Source: Brocadia sp040048245 (GTDB taxonomy: Bacteria > Planctomycetota > Brocadiia > Brocadiales > Brocadiaceae). From it: 64,000 bases of DNA. Made by a program: the position numbers and the translations under genes. Location: NCBI GenBank assembly GCA_040048245.1, contig JABRVT010000042.1:7001-71000 (forward strand). Direction: 5' to 3'. Under the pieces are notes generated by a model. It had not been told where the DNA came from, did not search any database, and saw only the letters and a list, made by a program, of their open reading frames with translations. Positions 8,801-17,125 of this stretch are shown here, piece after piece (the stretch's first letter is position 1; each line of letters opens with the position of its first letter).

Positions 8801-8890
8801 TTTACTATAGTAAAAACTGCTTTTTAGCAAGTTTTCACCTTGTAGTAATGCAACATTTATGTCGCTTATGCGGGATAAATCCTGCACTAC
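8801..8890. repeat. Cluster of palindromes upstream of the GT-C gene
   Basis: Contains a perfect 14-base palindrome TTTACTATAGTAAA (8801-8814), an AT-rich stem-loop (8810-8838) also seen at 34091 and 40833, and a GTAGT...ACTAC bounded inverted repeat (8842-8890) with inner arms GCGGGAT/ATCCTGC. It ends 42 bases before the start codon at 8933, so it may influence expression of that gene or simply be repeat debris. Confidence 0.5.
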
Positions 8891-8932
8891 ATTATCCATT
8901 TGAAATTCATTAAGCATTAAAGCAAAAACACT

Positions 8933-11350
8933 ATGCTGTATGTCATCTTCTTTATTATTATTTCTGTTTTAACCGGGTTTTTCCTCACGTATTTTCTGGC
9001 TGCAAGGTACTCCATCTTCGAAAGAGCTACCTACGGAGCGGCTATAGGATTGGGACTTCATACCTGGCTTGTTTACCTCTTTTCCCTGCTCTGGGGACTT
9101 TCCGGCGAAAGCATTTATCTTTCAACCAGTCTGCTTATCGTGTTTTGTTCAATCTTTCTATGGATCAAATGGATATCATTGAAAGAAGATATCATGATTG
9201 AAACAAAAAAAATAAGAGACGATTTTCTTCTCAACAAGTTGTCATATTTTGTACACATTACAGTATTTTCCTTCTTTACAGCAATATTCTGGTGTTTGTT
9301 TTCCAGGACGATCATCCTGAAAAAGGACGGGCTGTATGTTGGTTTAACAAATAATTATGGTGATCTTCCACTGCATATGGCCTATATCACTTCTTTTGTA
9401 TGGGGTAATAATATCCCTCCCCAGGACCCAGCTTACGCCGGTGAAAAATTGGTCTATCCGTTCCTGTCCGATTTCCTGTCTGCCATTTTTCTTAAACTAG
9501 GGTTAAGTTTTAAAGACATGTTGTTCATCCCCGGACTGTTATTGACCGTTGTCTTTTACGGTGTCCTTTACTACTTTACTTACCGTCTGACAAAGAAAAG
9601 GCTGGCCGCTATTATCTCTCTGTTCATCTTCTTTTTTGCAGGAGGATTCGGTTTCTACTATTTCTTCCAAGACATTGCAACTACACCTAAGAATTTCTGG
9701 GCATTTCTCATGCATCTACCACGGGATTACACGAAAATTGAACGGCTAAACTACCACTGGATTACGCCGTTGACATGCCTCAATGTGCCGCAACGGGCTT
9801 TTCTCTTTGGTTTTCCAATCACGATGCTAATCTTTTCCCTCCTCTATACCGGCATCAAACACAAGAAATGGAGGGAATTCCTTTTTGCCGGCATCCTTGC
9901 CGGGGTATTGCCTTTTTTTCATTCACATAGTTTCCTGGCCATGCTGATGGCTACCATATTATTGGGCATCATATTCTGGGATTGGCGAAAGTGGTTTTTG
10001 TTTTTTATGCCTGCCTTTATCCTGTCGCTGCCACAGGTACTTTATCTTTCCGAACACGTGGGTGGTGGGAGTTTTTTTAAACCAAATTTTGGCTGGATGG
10101 CAGGTAAGGAGAATTTCCTCTGGTTCTGGTTAAAAAATACCGGTCTTTTCTGGCCTTTGATGATAGCTGGATTCACAATAATTTTCATTTTTAGTAGAGG
10201 CACGGAGCACCGTGCCTCTACACATCTTGGGATATACACTTTGCCATTTTTGATACTCTTCTTCGTGCCAAATCTAGTACTCTTCGCACCATGGAACTGG
10301 GACAATATAAAAATATTTATTTACTGGTTTTTAGGAACTACCCCTATTGCAGCACTTGCAATGGCTTATTTATATGAAAATAACCATTACAAAATTCTCT
10401 CAAGGGTAGGTTTTTTTATCATCATGTTTTTTCTCACCGTTGCCGGAGGTATCGACGTTTTCAAGTATGCCATAGCCCCCGTTAACGGATGGAAGGAATT
10501 CAGTACAGAGGAAATGGAACTTGCCAGACGCATTACTGTTGAAACCCCGGCAGATGCAATCTTTCTCAATGCGCCCATACACAACCACCTCGTGTTCTTA
10601 TCAGGCAGAAAGTCATTAATGGGTTTTCCTGGCCATGTATGGAGTCATGGTTATAATGATGCATTTAAGCGTGAGCAGGACATCCGGAAGATGTTAAAAG
10701 GTCATACTGACACCGCATCGCTCATCAGCAAATACAGAACCAGTTATGTAACGATAGGTCCCCATGAGAAACATTTTGGCGCAAACAAGGAATTCTTCGA
10801 TACCCATTATACGCCGGTAATAACTACAAAAAACTATATCATTTACGATCTGAGGGAAAAACGACAGTCTCTTGTTTCTGCAGCAATCGGGAATTCCCGG
10901 CAGGATGATAAAGAGAGCCTGGTCAACCAGGGATATGGATTATATGCCAGTTACTATAATAATGTGAACTGGGATGGTAAGCCTGTAAAGGAAAAAATCG
11001 ATACAGATTTTGAATTTTATTGGGACTATGAAGGAGAAAAACCCATATCAAGCCCTTTCAGCATAATCTGGAAAGGTTATATCGATATTCAAACACCCGG
11101 TACGTATACATTCAAATTAACGTCTGATGATGGTTCGTGGCTTTACATAAATGACACACTGATAGTAGATAATGGCGGTCTCCATGCAATAAGAACCGTG
11201 GCTGGCAAGCACGCATTGGAAAAAGGCAGGCACAAAATAATGATCAAATATTTTGACGGAGGCGGCGGAGCTGTTTTTAAACTATCGTGGATACCGCCGG
11301 GCGGTGTGGAAGGGAAGATACCGTGGGAAAGATTAAAGATTAAAGATTAA
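8933..11350 (+). CDS. Polytopic GT-C-type membrane glycosyltransferase with C-terminal PA14 domain
   Basis: An 805-aa protein with at least ten hydrophobic segments from residue 1 to ~520, a soluble part ~520-660 and a PA14 domain ~665-800. The first large loop (NNYGDLPLHMAYITSFVWG, then FLSDF) resembles the donor loop of GT-C enzymes, with Asp and His next to the membrane. The PA14 part shows SDDGSWLY, IVDNGGLH and FDGGGGAVFKLSW, the same signature as its two neighbours but at the opposite end from the 868-aa protein. Likely role: extracytoplasmic transfer of a sugar from a polyprenyl-phosphate donor, with the PA14 domain binding glycan. A 28-base palindrome lies inside its coding sequence (10194-10221). 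The start codon at 8933 has only a weak AG-rich site upstream. Confidence 0.8.
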   Translation: MLYVIFFIIISVLTGFFLTYFLAARYSIFERATYGAAIGLGLHTWLVYLFSLLWGLSGESIYLSTSLLIVFCSIFLWIKWISLKEDIMIETKKIRDDFLLNKLSYFVHITVFSFFTAIFWCLFSRTIILKKDGLYVGLTNNYGDLPLHMAYITSFVWGNNIPPQDPAYAGEKLVYPFLSDFLSAIFLKLGLSFKDMLFIPGLLLTVVFYGVLYYFTYRLTKKRLAAIISLFIFFFAGGFGFYYFFQDIATTPKNFWAFLMHLPRDYTKIERLNYHWITPLTCLNVPQRAFLFGFPITMLIFSLLYTGIKHKKWREFLFAGILAGVLPFFHSHSFLAMLMATILLGIIFWDWRKWFLFFMPAFILSLPQVLYLSEHVGGGSFFKPNFGWMAGKENFLWFWLKNTGLFWPLMIAGFTIIFIFSRGTEHRASTHLGIYTLPFLILFFVPNLVLFAPWNWDNIKIFIYWFLGTTPIAALAMAYLYENNHYKILSRVGFFIIMFFLTVAGGIDVFKYAIAPVNGWKEFSTEEMELARRITVETPADAIFLNAPIHNHLVFLSGRKSLMGFPGHVWSHGYNDAFKREQDIRKMLKGHTDTASLISKYRTSYVTIGPHEKHFGANKEFFDTHYTPVITTKNYIIYDLREKRQSLVSAAIGNSRQDDKESLVNQGYGLYASYYNNVNWDGKPVKEKIDTDFEFYWDYEGEKPISSPFSIIWKGYIDIQTPGTYTFKLTSDDGSWLYINDTLIVDNGGLHAIRTVAGKHALEKGRHKIMIKYFDGGGGAVFKLSWIPPGGVEGKIPWERLKIKD
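10194..10221. repeat. 28-bp GTAG...CTAC palindrome inside a coding sequence
   Basis: Two perfect 12-base arms (GTAGAGGCACGG and CCGTGCCTCTAC) around a 4-base centre. Same length and same GTAG/CTAC ends as the palindromes at 8399-8426 and 20409-20436. Here it encodes a short loop (roughly SRGTEHRAST) between two hydrophobic segments of the glycosyltransferase and keeps the frame open. Confidence 0.75.
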
Positions 11351-11376
11351 AGTAAAAGGAAGAAAAGGGATTGCCA

Positions 11377-11466
11377 ATGGAATATAATATTGAATTTGAA
11401 AATGGGGAATTGGTTATTTCAGATAGTGCTGGAAACTATAGGATTGATTTGAAAGAATGTTTTTAG
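11377..11466 (+). CDS. Possible 29-aa protein or fragment
   Basis: A short open frame, ATG at 11377 to TAG at 11466, encoding MEYNIEFENGELVISDSAGN and nine further residues ending KECF. The upstream AAGGAAGAAAAGGGA is purine-rich and could be a ribosome site. Composition is protein-like, with alternating polar and hydrophobic residues as in a small beta-strand protein, but there is no family assignment. It lies directly before a pseudogene, so it may itself be the remnant of a longer gene. Confidence 0.3.
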   Translation: MEYNIEFENGELVISDSAGNYRIDLKECF

Positions 11467-11499
11467 TTGATTTTGCGGTAAATACTATTAAATTTTTAG

Positions 11500-11771
11500 G
11501 AGCTATTCCTTTCTGAAAAGGAATATGACGTGTTTCGTTACCAATTATCAAAAGCTGCTACCTCAACTGGCGCTAATAAAGTCAGGCCTCAACGCTAAAG
11601 GAATTCCACGCAAAAGTAGCAATAGGCTTGAAAGAATCACGGAAAACCTGTTTTTGGTATAAGGTCATAAACAAACTCAACCTGGAAAACGAAGATATAC
11701 GCAGATATTTAACCCAGGAATCAAAAGAAATATCTCTAATCATGGGTTCGATTGCGTCAAAAACAAAATAA
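11500..11771 (+). pseudogene. Frameshifted four-helix-bundle protein (S23 / intervening-sequence type)
   Basis: Two halves in different frames match the small four-helix-bundle family, often linked to 23S rRNA intervening sequences. The first half (about 11500-11570) reads EYDVFRYQLSKAATSTGAN. After a frameshift the second (11598-11771) reads KEFHAKVAIGLKES, CFWYKVINKLNLENEDIRRY and a C-terminal helix ending at TAA 11769-11771. The N-terminal helix is missing. Function of the family is unclear; here it cannot be made. It fills the gap between two PA14 glycosyltransferase genes. Confidence 0.65.
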
Positions 11772-11793
11772 CAATAGAATGGGTCTTCAAACC

Positions 11794-13788
11794 ATGAAAG
11801 AAGAACGAAGTCAAAGAATTACATTACTTATTGCTTTTTTTGTGCCCCTTTTCGTTGCATCTTTAATCCGTTTCTGGAACCTCGGCCTCAGGCCTTTTCA
11901 TTCGGACGAGGGCGTAAACAGTTTTTTCCTGTTAAATTTGCTCAACAGGAATTACTACCACTATGACCCTGCCAATTACCACGGCCCTTTTCTCTATTAC
12001 ATTGGTTTAATTCCGTTTTATATTTTTGGTCTTACCGATTTTGCATTCCGATTCATGCCTGCCATGTTTGGCACTATGGTTGTTGCCTTATTATATCCGC
12101 TTCGGAGAAGATTAGGCAAAATGGGTTTACTGACGGCAGGACTACTTATGGCCATCTCTCCTGCTACTTCATTTTTCTCAAGGGACACCATCCATGAAAT
12201 TTATTTAGTCTTCTTTTCACTTGCGGTCGTGGTGTCCTTTTTTCTTTACTCAGAAACAAGGAAATCGAGATACATATATTTCGCAGCAGCAAGTATTGCC
12301 TTTGTCATTACTATAAAAGAAACCTATATACTGACTTTTGCCGTGTATGCATTGTCTCTGGCTATAGTATATTGTTACGAAATGGTTTTCCTATCGAAAG
12401 GCAATAGATTTCAGTACTTTAAAGATGTCTTTACCGCATTTGCAGTTGATTGCAGAAAAAACAAATATGCCATAGGAATTAGCGTGGGAATATTCCTTCT
12501 CATTAACTTCTTATTTTATTCGTCGTTTTTTACCTATTATGATGGCATAAAGGGCATCCTAACTACCCTCAAGATATGGACAAAAACGGGTACACATGCC
12601 GGTGGACATGCCAAACCGTTCTTTTACTATTTTAAATTACTTTACAAATTTGAGCTTCCCATGCTGGTACTGGGAGTCGCTGGATTTTATTATTCATTCC
12701 GGCGTGGAAACAAATTTACTGTTTTTATGGCATCATGGGCTATTCTCATTTACACAGTCTATTCCTTCATACCTTACAAGACCCCCTGGCTGATTGTCAA
12801 TATTTTACTCCCGCTTTCTATCATGGGCGGGATTTTTGTAAATAATATATTCAGCATAATAAAAAAGAAATGGCAGTATGCGGTCTTTTACCCGGTATAC
12901 GTTTGCGTCTTTGTTTTTTTTTGTCATCAGTCTATCATGCTGAATTTTAAAAATTACGATGACGAACGATACGAACTTGTCTATGTGCAGACCAAGCGGG
13001 ATATTTACAATTTATTAGACAGATTAAAAACACTTTCCGACAAATACGGGAAAAATATGACCATCAACATCGTTTCAAGAGAATACTGGCCACTGCCATG
13101 GTATCTCAGGGAATACAAAAATGCAAAATTCTGGGGAAAAGTCATTGATAATCCAAATGCCCCGGTAATTATTGTTGATAAAAATGGAGAAACAGAACTG
13201 AATAAGAAATTAAAGGGAGATTACAGGAAGGAACGGTTTGTACTGCGGCCGGGTGTTTGGCTCTCAGCATATATACAGCAGGGCCTATATGAAAGCAAGT
13301 CTGATAAAGAAGCGATAACAAAATCAGCCACTCAGCCAGTTACCAGAATTTCAAAGGAAGAACTGGAACAGGGATTAATTGCAAAATATTATGATAATAT
13401 AGAATGTATTGGAACGCCTTTTTTATTAAGGGTTGAAAAAGGTCCCATTTCTTTTGCCTATAATGACGAAACGAAGAAGCCTTACAGATCTCCTTTTGGT
13501 ATAGAATGGGAGGGATATCTGTCCGTTATGCAAAAAGGTATCTACCAATTTGCGACAAAGTCAGATGATGGTTCTGTAGTTTACATCAATGGGAATTTGA
13601 TCGTAGATAACGGTGATATGCATGCAGCAAGATACATTTCCGGTATTACGCTTCTTGATGAGGGATACCATCATGTGCGGGTAAAATATTTTGATGGGGG
13701 AGGAGGCGCCATCATGGAATTTCTGTGGACACCACCAGGAGGAAACGAATCTCCTGTCCCGGGCAATGTTTTCTTTCATAAACGGTAA
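11794..13788 (+). CDS. Agl23/TIGR03663-like membrane glycosyltransferase with C-terminal PA14 domain
   Basis: A polytopic membrane protein of about 664 aa. The N-terminal half has the family hallmark: an outside loop RPFHSDEGVNSFF with the Asp-Glu pair typical of GT39-type enzymes, then NYHGPFLYYIG and RFMPAMFGT. This resembles the group annotated as flippase-associated Agl23, found beside S-layer and N-glycan glycosylation genes. About ten TM segments reach to residue ~385. A soluble linker follows, then a PA14 domain (last ~140 residues) with KSDDGSVVYINGN, IVDNGDMH and FDGGGGAIMEFLW. The frame is open from a TTG at 11752; Met codons at 11779 and 11794 are alternatives, and 11794 puts the basic n-region right before the first TM. 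Its stop is two bases from the stop of the convergent GT2 gene. Confidence 0.82.
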   Translation: MKEERSQRITLLIAFFVPLFVASLIRFWNLGLRPFHSDEGVNSFFLLNLLNRNYYHYDPANYHGPFLYYIGLIPFYIFGLTDFAFRFMPAMFGTMVVALLYPLRRRLGKMGLLTAGLLMAISPATSFFSRDTIHEIYLVFFSLAVVVSFFLYSETRKSRYIYFAAASIAFVITIKETYILTFAVYALSLAIVYCYEMVFLSKGNRFQYFKDVFTAFAVDCRKNKYAIGISVGIFLLINFLFYSSFFTYYDGIKGILTTLKIWTKTGTHAGGHAKPFFYYFKLLYKFELPMLVLGVAGFYYSFRRGNKFTVFMASWAILIYTVYSFIPYKTPWLIVNILLPLSIMGGIFVNNIFSIIKKKWQYAVFYPVYVCVFVFFCHQSIMLNFKNYDDERYELVYVQTKRDIYNLLDRLKTLSDKYGKNMTINIVSREYWPLPWYLREYKNAKFWGKVIDNPNAPVIIVDKNGETELNKKLKGDYRKERFVLRPGVWLSAYIQQGLYESKSDKEAITKSATQPVTRISKEELEQGLIAKYYDNIECIGTPFLLRVEKGPISFAYNDETKKPYRSPFGIEWEGYLSVMQKGIYQFATKSDDGSVVYINGNLIVDNGDMHAARYISGITLLDEGYHHVRVKYFDGGGGAIMEFLWTPPGGNESPVPGNVFFHKR

Positions 13789-13790
13789 CG

Positions 13791-14519
13791 CTACCCGTAA
13801 TACCCCCTCAAATCCCTTATTTTTATCCTGAACAGGTCGCGAAACATCTGTAGGGAATGTCTGATTGGATTTACCTTACTTAATACTGAATTTTCCCATC
13901 TGATTGGGATTTCCTTTATCTTAAAATCAAATTTTCGTGACAAATACAGGGCTTCCACATCAAAGGAAAAACCATTGATACTGCATCTGCTAAAAACTGT
14001 TTTAACGACCTCCTTTTTAAATCCTTTAAAGCCGCATTGCGTATCAATAATCCCCTTTACCAGTACCATGTTTACCATGAAATTAAAGATCTTTCCCATC
14101 TTTTCCCTGTACCAGGGCTGATGGATAGTAATATCAGCCCCCGGTATACTCCGCGATCCGATAACCACATCGTAGCCATTATTAAGGTACGGCAGGCATT
14201 TTTCTATTTCTTCAACAGGGGTGGAAAGGTCTGCATCGGTGAAAAAGATGTATTCGCCTCTTGCAGACAACATACCCTTTTTCACAGAATAACCCTTGCC
14301 ACTGTTCCGTTCATTCGCCATAACAATGACATGTTTGTCTGAATGCGAAAAATTTTTTGCAATTTGCAGGGTTTTATCCGTAGAACCGTCATCCACAACA
14401 ATTATTTCATAAGAAAAGACCTGTCTGGAAAGATATGCACGAATTTTGTCAAGGGTAGGCAATAACCTCTTTTCTTCGTTATAAGCTGGAATTATTATGG
14501 ACAAGAAACATTCTTTCAT
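13791..14519 (-). CDS. GT2 family glycosyltransferase (ALG5/dolichyl-phosphate glucose synthase-like)
   Basis: A 242-aa enzyme likely to make a polyprenyl-phosphate hexose from a nucleotide sugar. The complete GT-A core is visible: IIIPAYNEEKRL (residues ~8-19), VVDDGSTD, the NSGKGYSVKKGM loop, metal-binding TDADLSTP, GSRSIPGA, DTQCGFKGF and FDVEALYL. No membrane segment is obvious, as in soluble ALG5-type members. It converges on the Agl23-like gene with two bases between stops, and lies 149 bases downstream of gspF on the same strand. With the GT2 at 3094 it gives the island two candidate donors for three GT-C enzymes. Confidence 0.85.
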   Translation of the reverse strand: MKECFLSIIIPAYNEEKRLLPTLDKIRAYLSRQVFSYEIIVVDDGSTDKTLQIAKNFSHSDKHVIVMANERNSGKGYSVKKGMLSARGEYIFFTDADLSTPVEEIEKCLPYLNNGYDVVIGSRSIPGADITIHQPWYREKMGKIFNFMVNMVLVKGIIDTQCGFKGFKKEVVKTVFSRCSINGFSFDVEALYLSRKFDFKIKEIPIRWENSVLSKVNPIRHSLQMFRDLFRIKIRDLRGYYG

Positions 14520-14668
14520 CTATTGAGCTTTATCGCTTCTGGACACAGACAAACACACTGGTTGCGGGATTTTAGATACGAAATTACACCTTTATTATCC
14601 TTTGACCAGACATTCACGCCGAAACCTGCCATATTTGCGAAAATCTGCATCTTCGTAAATCAATCAAA

Positions 14669-15871
14669 TTAAAACCTTAAATCGTTCACACTGAGGATTG
14701 CCGTTAGCATGGAAATTACAATTACACCAATAACCGCCCCCATAAGTAATATAAGCACGGGTTCAACCATTGTTACAAGCCTCTTCATCCGCTGCTCAAC
14801 CTCGGCATCAAAATTATCTGCTACCTTAAGAAGCATCTGGTCCAGATTCCCAGTTTCTTCACCCACTTTCAGCAAATGAACGGCAATTTCCGGCAGGAAC
14901 CCCCTTTTTGCAAGAGATACGGTAAGACCCGCCCCCTCTTTTACGTTAACTTTTACGTTTCCCAGTATATCAGCAAGATACTGATTGGATAACACATCTT
15001 TCACAATATCCATCGACTTCAGCAGCGGTACGCCATTTTCCAACAATGTACCAAGCGTTCTGGCAAATCTGGCTATCTGCATTTTCCACATGAGGTTGCC
15101 AATGATAGGTAATTTCAGCTTTTTTTGGTCTATTTTTATAGATGTATTTTTGTCTTTCATCGCCCTTTTATATAAAAAAAACGCTGATATGACCGCAATA
15201 ATGAAAATCCAACCGTATTTAATAGAATATTGGCTCATCCCCATGAGCATCATTGTCGAAAAAGGAAGTGAAATCCCCATGCCCTCAAAGATTTGAGAAA
15301 ATTTTGGAATGACATAAACGATAAGCGCTCCGACACACACGAGACCAGTGCTGCTCAGCAGGAGAGGATAAATCATTGCAGAAATAATTTCATTCCTGAC
15401 TTTCTGCAACCTCTCCTGAAAAGCCCCCAGCCTCTTAAGCACCTGGGGCAGTACCCCTCCTTCTTCACCAGCGCGTATCATATTTATGTAGATGCTTGAA
15501 AATAATTTGACATGATTTGCGAGCGCTTCAGCGAAGGATTTTCCCGATTTAATCCCATTCAGTACCTCTTCAATAACGTCTTTCAGTGCGTTGTTGTGCT
15601 GCCCCGACAACAAAATAGACATGCTTTTGTCGATAGGAATACCTCCTTCAAGCAGTGTTGCAAGTTCCTGAGTAAATGGCAAAACGGCTTTCTTGTTTGC
15701 ACGGTTAAGAAAAAATCCGAATTTTTTATTCTTATCCGCCTGTTGAATATGTAAAATGATATGACCCGATTTACGGAAATCATTGATCAGGTCAGCCTTA
15801 CTCGGCGCATCCTTTTCCCCTTCTATAATACCGCTCGAAGTCGTTAATAACCTGTATTTAAATGTACTCAT
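14669..15871 (-). CDS. gspF: Type II secretion inner-membrane protein GspF
   Basis: Polytopic platform protein of the type II secretion/type IV pilus superfamily. 400 aa, the usual size. It has two homologous T2SSF repeats (ATLLEGGIPIDKSMSIL at ~90 and RTLGTLLENGVPLLKSMDIV at ~275), each with an AGEEGG/VGEETGNL block (GVLPQVLKRL; DQMLLKVADNF), and membrane segments near 175, 220 and 375. Residues 1-65 resemble the N-terminal cytoplasmic domain that contacts GspE and GspL. It is last in an operon of eight gsp-like genes and lies seven bases after gspC. No GspE ATPase follows, although gspE often neighbours gspF. Confidence 0.92.
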   Translation of the reverse strand: MSTFKYRLLTTSSGIIEGEKDAPSKADLINDFRKSGHIILHIQQADKNKKFGFFLNRANKKAVLPFTQELATLLEGGIPIDKSMSILLSGQHNNALKDVIEEVLNGIKSGKSFAEALANHVKLFSSIYINMIRAGEEGGVLPQVLKRLGAFQERLQKVRNEIISAMIYPLLLSSTGLVCVGALIVYVIPKFSQIFEGMGISLPFSTMMLMGMSQYSIKYGWIFIIAVISAFFLYKRAMKDKNTSIKIDQKKLKLPIIGNLMWKMQIARFARTLGTLLENGVPLLKSMDIVKDVLSNQYLADILGNVKVNVKEGAGLTVSLAKRGFLPEIAVHLLKVGEETGNLDQMLLKVADNFDAEVEQRMKRLVTMVEPVLILLMGAVIGVIVISMLTAILSVNDLRF

Positions 15872-15878
15872 AAACAGC

Positions 15879-16514
15879 TTATTTTTTAATATTTGATCTC
15901 ATCACAACAATCTGTTCTTCGCCATACCAATCCAATTTGATTTGGTTCGGTTCTATATTTTTTACCCTGTATTCTGCAATCTCTTCGCCTTCCTCGATGA
16001 ATATGAAAGGTTTTTTATTTTTCGTCTGCTCCGGATTTTCTATCAAAGCCTTTCTTGTGTTTCCAAGAATCAGGATTCCCCGCAGGGTGATCTTTTTCGG
16101 CGTGCCTCTGGGCTTTTGCTGGTTTTCTGCATGCCATACCTGTGGCGCCGCTACCTCTTCACGTCCGGCTTCTTTCTTTGTCTCCGGCGGGTTCCAGGTA
16201 GTACGATTAGGTGAAAACGGGTTGTTTGACAAGATAAGTTCATAGTGGTCTATCGGCTTAGCCCCCGCATCTAAGGAAGGCAGTGGTTTGCTATTCACTG
16301 GGCTTTCCCCCCGATACTTTTCTAATTTTATGGTATTTTCAGGCGGGTTATAAACCAGCAGCACACAGACGCCAGTAAGACCGATAACCCCGGTGAGCAA
16401 AACAAGATTGATGACAGGCAGATAATGCTTCCACCGTTTTACCTTTTTGACAAAGGTTTCTAAAATAAGCCATAATGATTTTGTATTAACGCGAAAAGAC
16501 TTCATAGACGTCAC
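15879..16514 (-). CDS. gspC: GspC-like bitopic protein of the type II secretion system
   Basis: 211 aa: a short basic cytoplasmic start, one TM (VINLVLLTGVIGLTGVCVLLVY, ~35-56), a Pro-rich linker, and a C-terminal HR-like beta domain (KITLRGILILGNTRKALIEN, then FIFIEEGEEI, YRVKNIEPNQIKLDW). That layout is typical of GspC/PilP, which ties the inner-membrane platform to the secretin. The LSNNPFSPNR segment before the beta domain resembles the region conserved in GspC proteins. No PDZ domain is present, which is common outside Proteobacteria. It overlaps gspM by four bases. The assignment is by architecture and position. Confidence 0.75.
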   Translation of the reverse strand: MTSMKSFRVNTKSLWLILETFVKKVKRWKHYLPVINLVLLTGVIGLTGVCVLLVYNPPENTIKLEKYRGESPVNSKPLPSLDAGAKPIDHYELILSNNPFSPNRTTWNPPETKKEAGREEVAAPQVWHAENQQKPRGTPKKITLRGILILGNTRKALIENPEQTKNKKPFIFIEEGEEIAEYRVKNIEPNQIKLDWYGEEQIVVMRSNIKK

Positions 16515-17113
16515 GACTTTTTTCCTATTGAGGCGATAGCCATCAGGGTAGAGGATACAGTTGCACCTTTTACGACGTTTAAACCGATGGTCTTTATCCT
16601 TAAATTATCGATAAAAAGCAGCTTATCATTATTATATTCTATATCATATAAAAATTTCTGCAATTTCTGAGAATCATCCAGGTCAGTTATTTCAAAATTA
16701 ATTGATAGTACAATGAGATACGGATTTCTGTTAATAACCTCTTTTTTTAACGCCGTACTTCTGGATACAACCAGTCCGTTCCTGGTAGCCAGATTATTTA
16801 TTATCTCCTGTAACTTGGCGGAGGCAAGTTCTTCCGTTTCTTCCAATAAAAATTTCTCCTGAAACTTTGCATAATATTGTTCCAGCTCGTTTAATCTACT
16901 TTCATAGTGTTTTTTTTTGGCAGCAAACGAATAGTATTTTTCCAGGAGTCGCTCCTGGGTTTCCAACCGCTCTTTCGTTTCATTAATTGATTGAAAAAAA
17001 GGAGTAATCACCCCCCTGTCAATACCGATATAAAAAAGAATAACAAGGGCAACAATCAGGAACACCCTTTCTCTCACCTTAAATTTTCCAAACAGCTCTA
17101 AGAGTTTTCCCAT
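16511..17113 (-). CDS. gspM: GspM/PilO-like assembly protein
   Basis: 200 aa with one N-terminal TM (RVFLIVALVILFYIGIDRGVI, ~15-35), a coiled-coil (~40-85; ETQERLLEKYYSFAAKKKHY) and a ferredoxin-like C-terminal domain (VLSINFEITDLDDSQKLQKF, LLFIDNLRIKT). This is the classic GspM/PilO build; the protein partners GspL in the inner membrane. It sits between gspL (12 bases) and gspC (4-base overlap). Sequence similarity in this family is always low, so identity rests on fold pattern and neighbours. Confidence 0.75.
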   Translation of the reverse strand: MGKLLELFGKFKVRERVFLIVALVILFYIGIDRGVITPFFQSINETKERLETQERLLEKYYSFAAKKKHYESRLNELEQYYAKFQEKFLLEETEELASAKLQEIINNLATRNGLVVSRSTALKKEVINRNPYLIVLSINFEITDLDDSQKLQKFLYDIEYNNDKLLFIDNLRIKTIGLNVVKGATVSSTLMAIASIGKKS

Positions 17114-17125
17114 ATACTGTTTTTT

